In this document: piece after piece, positions 41,565-50,336 of the stretch
How the letters are laid out: each line of letters starts with the position of its first letter
Position numbering within the stretch: the first letter of the stretch is position 1
Source of the DNA: Nocardioides euryhalodurans
GTDB lineage: Bacteria; Actinomycetota; Actinomycetes; Propionibacteriales; Nocardioidaceae
Direction of reading: 5' to 3'
Assembly: GCF_004564375.1 (NCBI RefSeq)
Contig: NZ_CP038267.1
Coordinates: forward strand, 2,606,501-2,670,500
DNA length: 64,000 nucleotides
Program-made: the position numbers and the translations under genes
Notes under the pieces: generated by a model
What the model saw: the letters and a program-made list of their open reading frames with translations, nothing else
Databases searched by the model: none
Told to the model about the DNA's origin: nothing

Positions 41565-42251
41565 GTGCGGGTGTGGTTGCGCAACGCCCTGTGGGAGAAG
41601 GTCCCGCGCGACCACTGGCAGACGCCCTCGGCCCTGCGCCGGCGCCAGGTCGTCACGGCCGCCGTCGTGGTCCTCGGCGGCACCCTCCTCGGCGTCAGCC
41701 TGCGGATCGAGCCGGGCAGCCCCTGGTTCTACCCCGCCACGTTCGGGCTGGCCGCCGTGTGGACCGTGGGTGCCTTCGCCTCCGGGCCGCTCCACCTCGG
41801 CCGGATCGCGCGCGACGACGTCCACGTACGACCGGTCGTCGCGCCGGTGCTGCTGGGGCTCGGCCTGGCCGGGGTCTTCGTCGTGGGCGCCCTGGTGGTC
41901 CGCGAGATCCCGTTCCTGGGCGACCAGGTCACGAGCGTCCTCGACTTCGCCGAGCAGGGGTCGCTGCCGATCCTGGCCTTCATCACCCTCGTCAACGGCA
42001 TCGCCGAGGAGCTCTTCTTCCGCGGCGCCGCGTACGCCGCCATCACCCGGCACCCGGTCGTGTGGACGACCGTCGCCTACACCATCGCCACGCTCGCGAC
42101 CGGCAACGTGATGCTCAGCTTCGCGGCCGTCCTGCTCGGTGCCGTGGTCGGGCTGCAACGCCGTGCGTCGGGCGGGATCCTCGGGCCGATCCTCACCCAC
42201 TGCACGTGGTCGCTGACGATGCTCTTCGTGCTGCCGCTGGTCTTCGGCTGA
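41565..42251 (+). CDS. CPBP family intramembrane protease-like protein (228 aa)
   Basis: Multi-span membrane protein (about six helices). The CPBP/Abi motif 1 EELFFRG (about residues 150-156) carries the two Glu and Arg, and HCTWSL near 208 is the later His motif. The usual middle motif FxxxH reads ATLATGN without His, so catalysis may be altered. Homologues cleave CAAX-type or bacteriocin-related peptides, or act as scaffold proteins. I chose the GTG at 41565 because GGAGG lies 9 nt before it; a GTG at 41523 is in frame. Confidence 0.85.
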   Translation: MRVWLRNALWEKVPRDHWQTPSALRRRQVVTAAVVVLGGTLLGVSLRIEPGSPWFYPATFGLAAVWTVGAFASGPLHLGRIARDDVHVRPVVAPVLLGLGLAGVFVVGALVVREIPFLGDQVTSVLDFAEQGSLPILAFITLVNGIAEELFFRGAAYAAITRHPVVWTTVAYTIATLATGNVMLSFAAVLLGAVVGLQRRASGGILGPILTHCTWSLTMLFVLPLVFG

Positions 42252-42257
42252 TCGTGG

Positions 42258-43148
42258 TCAGTGGTCGGCGAGCGCCCGGCGTACGGCCTCGTCGTAGGGG
42301 AGCGGGTCCCCCGGCACGACGTCGCGGATCGCGTGGTCGGTCACCGTCACCTCGGTGCCCATCGAGTCGATGAGGTTGCGGCCGGTGGTGACGTCGACGT
42401 CGGTCACGAGCGCCAGCCAGTACGACGACAGCCGCGGCGTCAGCACGGGGACCTTGACGATGGGGACCCGGCGGCCCGAGGAGATCTCGGCCGCGACCTG
42501 CAGCATCTCGAGGTAGGTCATCTGGTCGGGGCCGCCGATCTCGAAGACCCGGCCCCGGGCCTCCTCGCGCCCGGTCACGCCGACGAGGTAGCGGATCACG
42601 TCGTCGACGGCGATCGGCTGCGTGCGGGTCGCGACCCAGCGCGGGACCACCATCGCGGGCAGGTTCTTCACCAGCTGGCGGGTCAGCTCCCAGGAGATCC
42701 CGCCGGCGCCCACGATGATCGCGGCGCGCAGCACCGTCACCGGGACGCCGGTGCTGCCGAGCAGCTTCTCCACCTCGCGACGCGAGCGGAGGTGGGGCGA
42801 GAGGTCCTCACCCTCGGCGCCGAGGCCGCCGAGGTAGACGATCTGGTCGACGCCCGCGTCGGCGGCCGCACGGGCGAAGGTGCGGGCCGCCTCGGCGTCC
42901 TTGCGCTCGAAGTCGGGGTCGTCGAGGGAGTGCACGAGGTAGATCGCGACGTCGACGCCGGCGAGCGGACCGGTGAGGCTCTCCGGCTCGAAGACGTCGC
43001 CGGCGACCGGGGTGCCGGGTCCGTCGTACTCCTCGGGGCGCCGGGTCATGGCACGGACCTCGTGGCCCTCCTCGACCAGGACGGGGACCAGGCGGCGTCC
43101 GATGAAGCCGGTCGCTCCCGTCACGAGGACGGTCCGGGGTGGGGTCAT
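42258..43148 (-). CDS. NAD(P)-binding, NmrA/extended-SDR-like protein (296 aa)
   Basis: Atypical short-chain dehydrogenase: TVLVTGATGFIGRRLVPVLVEEGH (6-29) is the Rossmann loop, AIYLVHSL and IVYLGGLGAEGEDLSPHLRSRREVEKLL replace the YxxxK active site, and RTQPIAVDDVIRYLVG is typical of the family. Proteins like this bind NAD(P)H as redox sensors or ubiquinone-complex assembly factors, or are low-activity reductases. The ATG follows a gene-free 23-bp gap from the MerR gene on the same strand, so the two may be one operon. Confidence 0.9.
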   Translation of the reverse strand: MTPPRTVLVTGATGFIGRRLVPVLVEEGHEVRAMTRRPEEYDGPGTPVAGDVFEPESLTGPLAGVDVAIYLVHSLDDPDFERKDAEAARTFARAAADAGVDQIVYLGGLGAEGEDLSPHLRSRREVEKLLGSTGVPVTVLRAAIIVGAGGISWELTRQLVKNLPAMVVPRWVATRTQPIAVDDVIRYLVGVTGREEARGRVFEIGGPDQMTYLEMLQVAAEISSGRRVPIVKVPVLTPRLSSYWLALVTDVDVTTGRNLIDSMGTEVTVTDHAIRDVVPGDPLPYDEAVRRALADH

Positions 43149-43171
43149 GCCCTCACCCTAGGGCGCACCCC

Positions 43172-43897
43172 TCAACGCGCCCGCTGCGCGATGCTCTCCC
43201 GCTTGGTCTCGTCCATGGCGGACTCGTAGGCCTGCACGAGCGAGGCGATCGAGAGCGGCTTGAGCCGCTCGACGACCTCGCGGAGCTTCTCGGGCGGGGC
43301 GCCGGACTCCTTGTAGAGCGGCCAGACCATGGTCCGGAAGAGGTCGTGGAGCTCCTTGGCGATCTGACGGCCGTGCTCGGCGTAGACGTCGGCGGCGGCG
43401 AGGGCCGCCTCGGTCGGGAACCCGAGGTCGAGCAGCCCCAGCCCGACCGAGAGCTGTGAGACGGCGACCTGGTAGCGGCCGCGCTTGGTGCGCAGCACGA
43501 TGCCGAGGGCCGCCAGCGTGGCCAGGTCGTCGTCGGAGAGCGTGCGGTTCGTACGCCGGTCCAGCTCGGTCCGGCTCATCTCGACCGGGGCCTCGGCCTG
43601 CCACGGCGCCAGCATCGTGCGGTGCAGCGCGATGTCCTCGGGTGTGGCGTCGGTCGGGATGCGCGAGAGGTAGCGCTCGATCGCAGCGAGCGTGAAGCCG
43701 TGGGTCTGCAGCTCCTGCACCAGCTCGAGCCGGGCCACGTGGTCGGGGGTGTAGTAGCCCGAGCGACCCCGCCGGATCGGGGGCGGCACCAGCCCCTTGG
43801 TGGTGTAGAAGCGGACGTTGCGGACGCTGAGCCCGACCCGGTTGGTCAGCTCGTCGAGCGTCAGCAGCTCCCGCAGCGACTCGATGCTCTCGTCCAC
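43172..43897 (-). CDS. MerR family transcriptional regulator of the fadAB locus (241 aa)
   Basis: MerR winged helix at residues ~10-78: [53 protein letters not shown]. The C-terminal ~150 residues are a helical effector domain with no Cys cluster, so the ligand is probably organic, for example an acyl-CoA. The GTG at 43897 is supported by an AGGAGAG site 3 nt upstream. It is divergent from fadA-fadB and faces a promoter with the long spacer MerR proteins need. Confidence 0.9.
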   Translation of the reverse strand: MDESIESLRELLTLDELTNRVGLSVRNVRFYTTKGLVPPPIRRGRSGYYTPDHVARLELVQELQTHGFTLAAIERYLSRIPTDATPEDIALHRTMLAPWQAEAPVEMSRTELDRRTNRTLSDDDLATLAALGIVLRTKRGRYQVAVSQLSVGLGLLDLGFPTEAALAAADVYAEHGRQIAKELHDLFRTMVWPLYKESGAPPEKLREVVERLKPLSIASLVQAYESAMDETKRESIAQRAR

Positions 43898-43937
43898 GTC
43901 TCTCCTCGGCGCGTCGGTCTGGGTGATCCGTACCACG

Positions 43938-43968
43938 TTGACGACCCTGACAGTATCGGTGTCACAAT
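43938..43968 (+). promoter_or_regulatory. MerR-type 19-bp spacer promoter for fadA-fadB
   Basis: TTGACG (43938-43943), a 19-nt spacer and CACAAT (43963-43968). Within the spacer is the dyad TGACA-N7-TGTCA (43948-43964). A wider pair, CCTGAC (43946-43951) and GTCAGG (43973-43978), surrounds it. The over-long spacer with an embedded dyad is the classic target that MerR proteins untwist to activate. Confidence 0.55.
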
Positions 43969-44002
43969 CGGGGTCAGGCAAGCGTCGAGGACAGGATGGA
44001 CC

Positions 44003-45214
44003 ATGGCTGAAGCATTCGTGTACGACCACATCCGCACGCCACGCGGCAAGGGCAAGGCGGTGGGCTCGCTGCACGAGGTGAAGCCGGTCGACCTGATGGT
44101 CGGCCTGCTCGACGAGATCAAGGATCGCAACCCGACGCTCGACCCCCACCGGGTCGACGACGTCGTGCTCGGCGTGGTCACCCCGATCGGCGAGCAGGGC
44201 GGCGACATCGCCAAGACGGCGGCCCTGGCCGCCGGCTACCCCGAGACCGTCGGGGGCGTGCAGCTCAACCGCTTCTGCGCCTCCGGGCTCGAGGCGGTCA
44301 ACCAGGCCGCGATGCGGGTCCGCTCGGGCTTCGAGGACCTGATCCTCGCTGGTGGTGTCGAGTCGATGAGCCGGGTGCCGATGGGCTCCGACGGCGGCGC
44401 CTGGGCGATGGACCCGGCCACCGCCCTGCAGACCGGCTTCGTCCCGCAGGGCATCGGCGCCGACCTGATCGCCACCCTCGGCGGCTGGACCCGCAGCGAC
44501 GTCGACGCGTACGCCGCGGAGTCGCACCACCGCGCGGCCAAGGCCTGGGCCAACGGCTACTTCGCCGACTCGGTCGTGCCGGTCAAGGACCGCAACGGGT
44601 TGACCGTGCTCGACCACGACGAGCTGATCCGCCCCGACACCAGCCCGGAGGGCCTCGCCGGCCTCAAGCCGAGCTTCGCCCAGATCGGCGCGGACGCGGG
44701 CTTCGACGACGTCGCGCTCGAGAAGTACCACTGGGTGCCGGCGATCGACCACGTCCACCACGCCGGCAACTCCTCGGGCATCGTCGACGGCGCCGCGATC
44801 ATGGCGATCGGCAGCGAGCAGGTCGGCCAGGACCTCGGGCTGACCCCGCGGGCGCGGATCCTCGCGACGGCCGTCTCCGGCGCCGACCCGACGATCATGC
44901 TCACGGGCCCGGCCCCCGCCTCCCGCAAGGCGCTGGCCAAGGCCGGCCTCGAGGTCGACGACATCGACCTCTGGGAGATGAACGAGGCCTTCGCCGCCGT
45001 CGCGATGCGGTTCATGAGTGACATGGGCATCAGCCACGAGGTCACCAACGTCAACGGGGGTGCCATCTCGATGGGCCACCCGCTCGGCGCCACCGGCGCG
45101 ATGATCCTCGGCACCCTCGTCGACGAGCTCCGTCGCCGCGACCTGCGCCGCGGCCTCGCCACCCTCTGCGTCGGTGGCGGCATGGGCATCGCCACCATCG
45201 TCGAGCTCGTCTGA
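44003..45214 (+). CDS. fadA: Acetyl-CoA C-acyltransferase (thiolase) (403 aa)
   Basis: Last step of beta-oxidation: thiolytic cleavage of 3-ketoacyl-CoA. Nucleophile Cys in [15 protein letters not shown] (about residue 93), [11 protein letters not shown], His in [13 protein letters not shown] and the second Cys in [10 protein letters not shown] are all in place at normal length. The start [18 protein letters not shown] is that of the actinobacterial FadA partner of the FadB next door. The 28-nt gap to fadB has its own CCAGGAGAG site. Confidence 0.96.
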   Translation: MAEAFVYDHIRTPRGKGKAVGSLHEVKPVDLMVGLLDEIKDRNPTLDPHRVDDVVLGVVTPIGEQGGDIAKTAALAAGYPETVGGVQLNRFCASGLEAVNQAAMRVRSGFEDLILAGGVESMSRVPMGSDGGAWAMDPATALQTGFVPQGIGADLIATLGGWTRSDVDAYAAESHHRAAKAWANGYFADSVVPVKDRNGLTVLDHDELIRPDTSPEGLAGLKPSFAQIGADAGFDDVALEKYHWVPAIDHVHHAGNSSGIVDGAAIMAIGSEQVGQDLGLTPRARILATAVSGADPTIMLTGPAPASRKALAKAGLEVDDIDLWEMNEAFAAVAMRFMSDMGISHEVTNVNGGAISMGHPLGATGAMILGTLVDELRRRDLRRGLATLCVGGGMGIATIVELV

Positions 45215-45242
45215 CCCGCCGTACTCCAGGAGAGAACCTCAC

Positions 45243-47450
45243 ATGACTGCCACCCAGACCGAGCAGAGCGCCGTCCGCTACGAGCGGGACGAGGACGGGA
45301 TCGTCACCCTGACGATGGACGACCCGACGGCCAGCGCCAACACCATGAACGAGCTCTACCAGCGGTCCATGGACGCCGCGGTGGAGCGGCTCTACGCCGA
45401 GCAGGACCAGGTGAACGGCGTGGTCGTCGCCAGCGCCAAGAAGACCTTCTTCGCCGGCGGCAACCTGAAGCTGATGAGCCAGGCGACCAAGGACGACGCA
45501 CCCCGGATCTTCGAGGAGGTCGAGGCGATGAAGGCGACGCTGCGCCGCCTCGAGACCTTCCCGAAGCCGGTCGTGGCGGCGATCAACGGCGCCGCCCTCG
45601 GCGGCGGCCTCGAGATCGCGCTCGCCACCAACCGCCGGATCGCCGTCGACGACCAGTCGGTGAAGATCGGGCTGCCCGAGGCCAGCCTGGGTCTCCTCCC
45701 GGGCGGCGGCGGCGTGACCCGCACCGTACGGATGCTCGGCCTGCAGTCGGCGCTGATGGACGTGCTGCTCCAGGGCCCCCAGTTCGACCCGCAGACGGCC
45801 CAGGGCAAGGGCCTGGTCGACGAGCTGGTCGCCACCCGTGAGGAGCTGGTCCCCGCGGCCAAGGCGTGGATCAAGGCCAACCCGGAGCAGGCGCAGAACC
45901 CCTGGGACGCGCCCGGCTACCGGATGCCCGGCGGCTCGCCGACCTCGCCGAAGCTGGCGCAGTTCCTGCCGGCCTTCCCGGCGCTGCTCCGCAAGCAGGT
46001 CAAGGGCGCCGACTACCCCGCGCAGAAGGCGATCCTCGCGGTGGCCGTCGAGGGGGCGACCGTCGACTTCGACACCGCCAGCCGGATCGAGTCGCGCTAC
46101 CTGACCAAGCTGATCGTCAACCAGAACAGCAAGAACATGATCCAGGCGTTCTTCTTCGACCTGCAGGCGATCAACGCCGGGTCGCTGCGGCCGCAGGGCA
46201 TCGAGCCGTGGAAGGCGACCAAGGTCGCCGTGCTCGGTGCCGGGATGATGGGCGCCGGCATCGCGTACTCCTGCGCCCGCGCCGGCATGCAGGTGGTGCT
46301 CAAGGACGTCGCGATCGAGAGCGCCGAGAAGGGCAAGGCCTACTCCGAGAAGCTCAACGCCAAGGCGGTCGGCCGCGGCCGGCTGACGGAGGAGAAGTCC
46401 GCCGAGCTGCTGGCGCGGATCCACCCGACCGACGACTACGCCGACCTCGCAGGCTGCGACCTGGTCATCGAGGCGGTCTTCGAGGACCCCTCGCTCAAGC
46501 ACCAGGTCTTCGCCGAGGCCGCGAAGCACGTCGACGCCGACGCGCTGCTGTGCTCCAACACCTCGACGCTCCCGATCACCGAGCTGGCCACCGGCGTCGA
46601 CCGACCGGCCGACTTCATCGGGCTGCACTTTTTCTCGCCCGTCGACAAGATGCCGCTGGTCGAGATCATCCGCGGCGAGGAGACCTCCGACGTCGCGCTC
46701 GCCAAGGCGTACGACGTGGTGCAGCAGATCAGGAAGACCCCGATCGTCGTCAACGACAGCCGGGGCTTCTACACCAGTCGCGTCATCGGCTTCATGGTCA
46801 ACGAGGGGCTCGCGATGCTCGCCGAGGGCGTGCACCCGGTGTCGCTGGAGCGCGCGGCCACGCAGGCCGGCTACCCGGTCGGCACCCTGCAGCTGTCCGA
46901 CGAGCTCAACATGGAGCTGATGGCCAAGATCGGCAAGGCCACCCGCGACGCCGCCGAGCGCGACGGGCTCGCCTACGAGGAGCACCCGGGCTCGGCCGTC
47001 GTGACCACGATGATCGAGATCGGGCGGCCCTCGCGGCTCAAGGGCGCCGGCTTCTACGAGTACGACGAGAACGGGCGCCGGCAGGGCCTGTGGTCCGGCC
47101 TCGGCGAGGTGTTCCCGGTCGCCGAGCAGCAGATCCCGCTGCGCGACGTCAAGGACCGGATCCTCTTCCTCGAGGCGCTCGAGACCGCCAAGTGCTTCGA
47201 CGAGGGCGTCATCACCTCGGCTGCCGCGGCCAACATCGGCTCGATCATGGGCATCGGCTTCCCGCCCAACACCGGGGGCGCGGCCCAGTTCATGACCGGC
47301 TACCAGGACCCCGAGGACACCGACGCCCCGATCGGGCTGGCGGCGTTCTGCGACCGGGCCGACGAGCTGGCCGACGCCTACGGCGAGCGGTTCCGGCCCT
47401 CGGCGTACCTCCGCGACCTGGTCGCGAAGGGCGAGTCCTTCCCCGCCTGA
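45243..47450 (+). CDS. fadB: Fatty-acid oxidation multifunctional protein, enoyl-CoA hydratase/3-hydroxyacyl-CoA dehydrogenase (735 aa)
   Basis: Crotonase domain (1-190; oxyanion AGGNLKLM, GAALGGGLEIALATN and LPEASLGLLPGGGGVTR give both catalytic Glu). NAD domain near 325-500 (VAVLGAGMMGAGIAYSCARAG, NTSTLPITELA, HFFSPVDKMPLVEII) and dehydrogenase C-domains with DSRGFYTSRVIGFMVNEG follow. It hydrates enoyl-CoA and oxidises 3-hydroxyacyl-CoA to feed FadA. The MerR-controlled fadA-fadB operon is thus a complete trifunctional module. A palindrome begins 8 nt after its stop. Confidence 0.96.
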   Translation: MTATQTEQSAVRYERDEDGIVTLTMDDPTASANTMNELYQRSMDAAVERLYAEQDQVNGVVVASAKKTFFAGGNLKLMSQATKDDAPRIFEEVEAMKATLRRLETFPKPVVAAINGAALGGGLEIALATNRRIAVDDQSVKIGLPEASLGLLPGGGGVTRTVRMLGLQSALMDVLLQGPQFDPQTAQGKGLVDELVATREELVPAAKAWIKANPEQAQNPWDAPGYRMPGGSPTSPKLAQFLPAFPALLRKQVKGADYPAQKAILAVAVEGATVDFDTASRIESRYLTKLIVNQNSKNMIQAFFFDLQAINAGSLRPQGIEPWKATKVAVLGAGMMGAGIAYSCARAGMQVVLKDVAIESAEKGKAYSEKLNAKAVGRGRLTEEKSAELLARIHPTDDYADLAGCDLVIEAVFEDPSLKHQVFAEAAKHVDADALLCSNTSTLPITELATGVDRPADFIGLHFFSPVDKMPLVEIIRGEETSDVALAKAYDVVQQIRKTPIVVNDSRGFYTSRVIGFMVNEGLAMLAEGVHPVSLERAATQAGYPVGTLQLSDELNMELMAKIGKATRDAAERDGLAYEEHPGSAVVTTMIEIGRPSRLKGAGFYEYDENGRRQGLWSGLGEVFPVAEQQIPLRDVKDRILFLEALETAKCFDEGVITSAAAANIGSIMGIGFPPNTGGAAQFMTGYQDPEDTDAPIGLAAFCDRADELADAYGERFRPSAYLRDLVAKGESFPA

Positions 47451-47458
47451 CTCCTCTC

Positions 47459-47508
47459 GCGGCGTGTGCCCGAGGACGACCAATAGGCCGTTCTCAGGCA
47501 CACGCCGC
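47459..47508. repeat. Palindromic element, family B copy 1
   Basis: A 20-bp arm, core GCGGCGTGTGCCCGAGGACG (47459-47478), and its complement (47489-47508) with one G/T wobble and one C/A mismatch. The loop is 10 nt. It sits 9 nt after the fadB stop and 23 nt before the next ABC gene. The same GTGTGCCTGAGGACG core recurs at 51590. Confidence 0.8.
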
Positions 47509-47531
47509 GTGATTTCGGGGAGGATGGGCGG

Positions 47532-48245
47532 GTGAACGACCAGCCCCCTGCCGTCGAGGTGCGCAGCCTGCACGTCCGCTTCGGCGACGTCGAGGCCGTC
47601 GCCGGTGTCGACCTGGCGGCCGGAGCCGGCCAGGCGACCGCGCTGCTGGGCCGCAACGGCGCCGGCAAGTCGACCACCATGCGCGTGCTGGCGGGCGTGG
47701 TGCCGCCGACCGCCGGCTCGGCCACGGTCGCCGGTTTCGACGTACGCCGGGAGCCGGTCGCGGTCAAGCGCGCCACCGGCTACTGCCCCGACGTGGGCGG
47801 CCTGGTGCCGCGCGCGACCGCGTGGGAGCACCTGCAGCTCGCGGCCCGGCTGCGCCGGCTCGTGGGCTGGGAGGACCGCGGCCGCGACCTGCTCGAGCGC
47901 TTCGGGCTGGGGGACGCGTCCCACCGCGTGACGGGCGGCTTCTCGCACGGCATGGGCCGACGGCTCTCGGTCGTCCTCGCGACGCTCCACGAGCCCGAGG
48001 TGCTGCTGCTCGACGAGCCCTTCGACGGCGTCGACCCCCTCGGTGTCGAGGCGACGCTCGAGGCGATCGCCGACGCCCGCGCCCGCGGTGCCTGCGTCCT
48101 GGTCTCCACCCACCTGCGCGAGCTGGCCATCGAGGCCTGCGGTGACGTGCTCGTGCTGCGTGGGGGCTCGCAGGTCGCCATGCTCACCGCCGACGAGATG
48201 GCAGGGGAGGAGGGGGCGCGTGCCTACCGCGCTCTCCTCGACTGA
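47532..48245 (+). CDS. ABC transporter ATP-binding protein (237 aa)
   Basis: Complete ABC ATPase: Walker A GRNGAGKST (about 40-48), signature FSHGMGRRLSVV in place of LSGGQ, Walker B VLLLDEPFDG and switch His in VSTHLRE. The degenerate signature (HGMGRR) is seen in CcmA-like export ATPases. It works with the membrane protein encoded next, whose start lies inside its last codons (26-nt overlap), so the two are tightly coupled. Substrate unknown. Confidence 0.92.
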   Translation: MNDQPPAVEVRSLHVRFGDVEAVAGVDLAAGAGQATALLGRNGAGKSTTMRVLAGVVPPTAGSATVAGFDVRREPVAVKRATGYCPDVGGLVPRATAWEHLQLAARLRRLVGWEDRGRDLLERFGLGDASHRVTGGFSHGMGRRLSVVLATLHEPEVLLLDEPFDGVDPLGVEATLEAIADARARGACVLVSTHLRELAIEACGDVLVLRGGSQVAMLTADEMAGEEGARAYRALLD

Positions 48246-49767
48246 GGCTCCGGCCAGCGCCCGGCGCGAGGTCGGCTGGCTGCGGCCGGTCCTCGACGTC
48301 GGGCACCTGCTCCGCTTCCGCTCCGCGTCCGTACGTCGCCGCGCGGCCTTCTGGTGGGCCACCGTGGTCATGGTCGGGCTCACCCTGGTCGCCGCGATCG
48401 GCCCCGCGTACCTGCCTGCCGGTGACGAGGAGCGACGCCTCCAGATCGCCGTGCTGCTCCCGACCGGCATGGCCGGCCTGCTGCTGATCGCCATCGTCTC
48501 GGCCATTGCCTCGGGTGGCGGCCGCGAGCTGGTCCCGCGCGACCAAGGCGTGGCGTTCCCGGTCAGCCCGGCGACCGACCACCTCGGCGCGCTGATCCTC
48601 GCGCCGCTCAACATCGCGTGGCTGATCCAGGCCTGGGTGCTGCTCGGCTCCGCGGCGTACGCCCTCGGGCCGTCGCAGCTGGTGACCGTGCAGTCGGTGC
48701 TGGTGCTGTGGCTGGCGCTCGCCACCGCAGCTGGCCAGCTGGTGGCGTGGACCGTCGAGATGGTGCGTCGCCGGCGCCACGGCATCGTCGCGGTGCGGGT
48801 GGCGCTCGCCGGGTTCGCGCTGGGTGCGCTGCTGGTGCAGCTGACCGGGCGGACCACGGACCTGCTCGACCGGATCCCCACGCTCTGGCTGGTGGTCGGC
48901 GGCATCGACGGCGTCAGCGGCCGCTGGGCGACGACCCTGGCCCTCGAGCTGGTGCTGCTGGTCTTCGTGGTGCTGCTCGGCGTCGTCCCGGTGACGCTCG
49001 CCTCGCGCCGGATGCCCCACGACGAGCTCCACATGGAGGCCGACACCCACACCCCGCGCGGGATGCCCTGGTCCGACCTCACCGCGTTGCTCCGGCTCGA
49101 CCGTTCCTCGGTGTGGCGGGCGGTCCCGATGCGGCGCGGCCTCGCCGTGCTCGCCGTCGGTCCCGGCCTGGTCGCGCTGCTGGGCGACCTCCCCTGGCCA
49201 TCGATGACGATCCTTCCCGGGCTCGTGGTCTCGGGCGGCGCCCTGCTGTTCGGCGTCAACGCGTGGTGCCTCGACGCCCGCGGGGTGCTCTGGCGGGAGA
49301 ACCTCCCGGTGTCCCCGACGCTGATCTTCTGGGTGCGCGTGCTGGTGCTGGCGGAGTTCCTCGCCCTGGCCTCGCTGGTGACCGTGCTGCTCGGCTCGCT
49401 GCGGGCAGGCATCCCCTCGCCGAGCGAGCTCACCGCCCTGCTCTGCACGATCGTCGTCGTGACGGTGCAGGTGGTCGGGGCGTCGATGCGGTGGTCCGAG
49501 CAGCGTCCCTACCCCGTCGACCTCCGCAGCGCCCGGGCCACCCCCGCCCCGCCGATCGTGATGGTCGGCTACTCCGCCCGGCTCGCGATCGTCACCACGC
49601 TCACCGGGCTGGTGTTCTCGGGCCTGGCCAGGGTCCCGGAGCCGGCGATCTCGGTCTTCTTCGCCATCCTGTTCCTCACCTGGTCCTCGATCCGGCTGGT
49701 CCGGTCCTCGCACCGGTGGGCGGTCCCGGAGATCCGTGCCCGGGTCGTCACGGTGGTGGCGGGCTAG
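48220..49767 (+). CDS. ABC-2-like membrane permease (515 aa)
   Basis: Large membrane protein with about 12 hydrophobic segments (for example AAFWWATVVMVGLTLVAAIGPAYL, IAVLLPTGMAGLLLIAIVSAIAS, LALELVLLVFVVLLGVVPVTLAS, ILPGLVVSGGALLFGVNAWCL, VFFAILFLTWSSIRLV). The cytoplasmic GREL-PRDQGVAFPVSPATD loop is what pairs with the ATPase. GTG at 48220 is chosen for the GGAGGAGGG site upstream. Probably the membrane half of a lipid, antibiotic or membrane-stress exporter. Confidence 0.85.
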   Translation: MPTALSSTEAPASARREVGWLRPVLDVGHLLRFRSASVRRRAAFWWATVVMVGLTLVAAIGPAYLPAGDEERRLQIAVLLPTGMAGLLLIAIVSAIASGGGRELVPRDQGVAFPVSPATDHLGALILAPLNIAWLIQAWVLLGSAAYALGPSQLVTVQSVLVLWLALATAAGQLVAWTVEMVRRRRHGIVAVRVALAGFALGALLVQLTGRTTDLLDRIPTLWLVVGGIDGVSGRWATTLALELVLLVFVVLLGVVPVTLASRRMPHDELHMEADTHTPRGMPWSDLTALLRLDRSSVWRAVPMRRGLAVLAVGPGLVALLGDLPWPSMTILPGLVVSGGALLFGVNAWCLDARGVLWRENLPVSPTLIFWVRVLVLAEFLALASLVTVLLGSLRAGIPSPSELTALLCTIVVVTVQVVGASMRWSEQRPYPVDLRSARATPAPPIVMVGYSARLAIVTTLTGLVFSGLARVPEPAISVFFAILFLTWSSIRLVRSSHRWAVPEIRARVVTVVAG

Positions 49768-49772
49768 AGCCG

Positions 49773-50318
49773 TCAGGGCCGCTGCTGCTCGTCGACGCAG
49801 GCGAGCTGCGCGTCGGCGAGCCGGCCGAGCGCGGGGTCGTCCCACTCGCCCATCAGCGTCGCGACCAGGGCCTCCCGCTGGGTGTCGGGCGGAAGGTCGC
49901 GCCGCAGGCAGTCGGCGTACGCCTCGGCGTCGAGGTCGCCCTTGCGGGCCGCGGTGAGGGCGCGGGTCGAGGACTCCACGACGTCGATGCAGGCGAGCTG
50001 GGCGTCGGCGACGGTCCCCGCGAGCTCCTCCGGCAGGGAGGGGAGCTCGCCCACCAGCTGCCCGGACGAGTCGGTCAGGCCGCCCTCCTGGAGCTGCTCG
50101 GGCGTCGTGTCGGCGAGCAGCCGGTCGGCGAAGCACTCGCCGTCGGCGACATCGGCAGGCCGGGGGGAGTCCCCGGCGAAGAGCGTGGCGAGGTCCTGGC
50201 GCAGTGCGGTCTGGTCCGGGCTGCCGGTGACGGCAGCGGGCTCCGGCTCACCGTCGCCGGACGAGGAGCAGGCGGCCAGCAGGACCAGGAGCAGGCCGAC
50301 GACCGCGAGCTGGGGCAC
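49773..50318 (-). CDS. Putative lipoprotein (181 aa)
   Basis: Signal peptide with lipobox LVLLAACSSSGD, acylated Cys near residue 17. The mature part is acidic and contains two copies of a short pattern around ADAQLACIDV and ADAQLACVDE, each preceded by a Cys (GECFADRLL, YADCLRRDL), suggesting a repeated helical hairpin tied by disulphides. No family is recognised. It converges with the permease gene and shares an 18-bp divergent promoter region with the acyl-CoA dehydrogenase. Confidence 0.8.
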   Translation of the reverse strand: MPQLAVVGLLLVLLAACSSSGDGEPEPAAVTGSPDQTALRQDLATLFAGDSPRPADVADGECFADRLLADTTPEQLQEGGLTDSSGQLVGELPSLPEELAGTVADAQLACIDVVESSTRALTAARKGDLDAEAYADCLRRDLPPDTQREALVATLMGEWDDPALGRLADAQLACVDEQQRP

Positions 50319-50336
50319 GCCCTAGGGTGACATGCC

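Noticed and set aside
45051..49448. Very long open frame on the minus strand opposite fadA-fadB and the ABC genes (1465 codons)
   Set aside because: It is the antisense of well-supported genes. In very GC-rich DNA the frame opposite biased codons stays open. Its translation is Arg/Ser/Pro/Gly rich with no domain.
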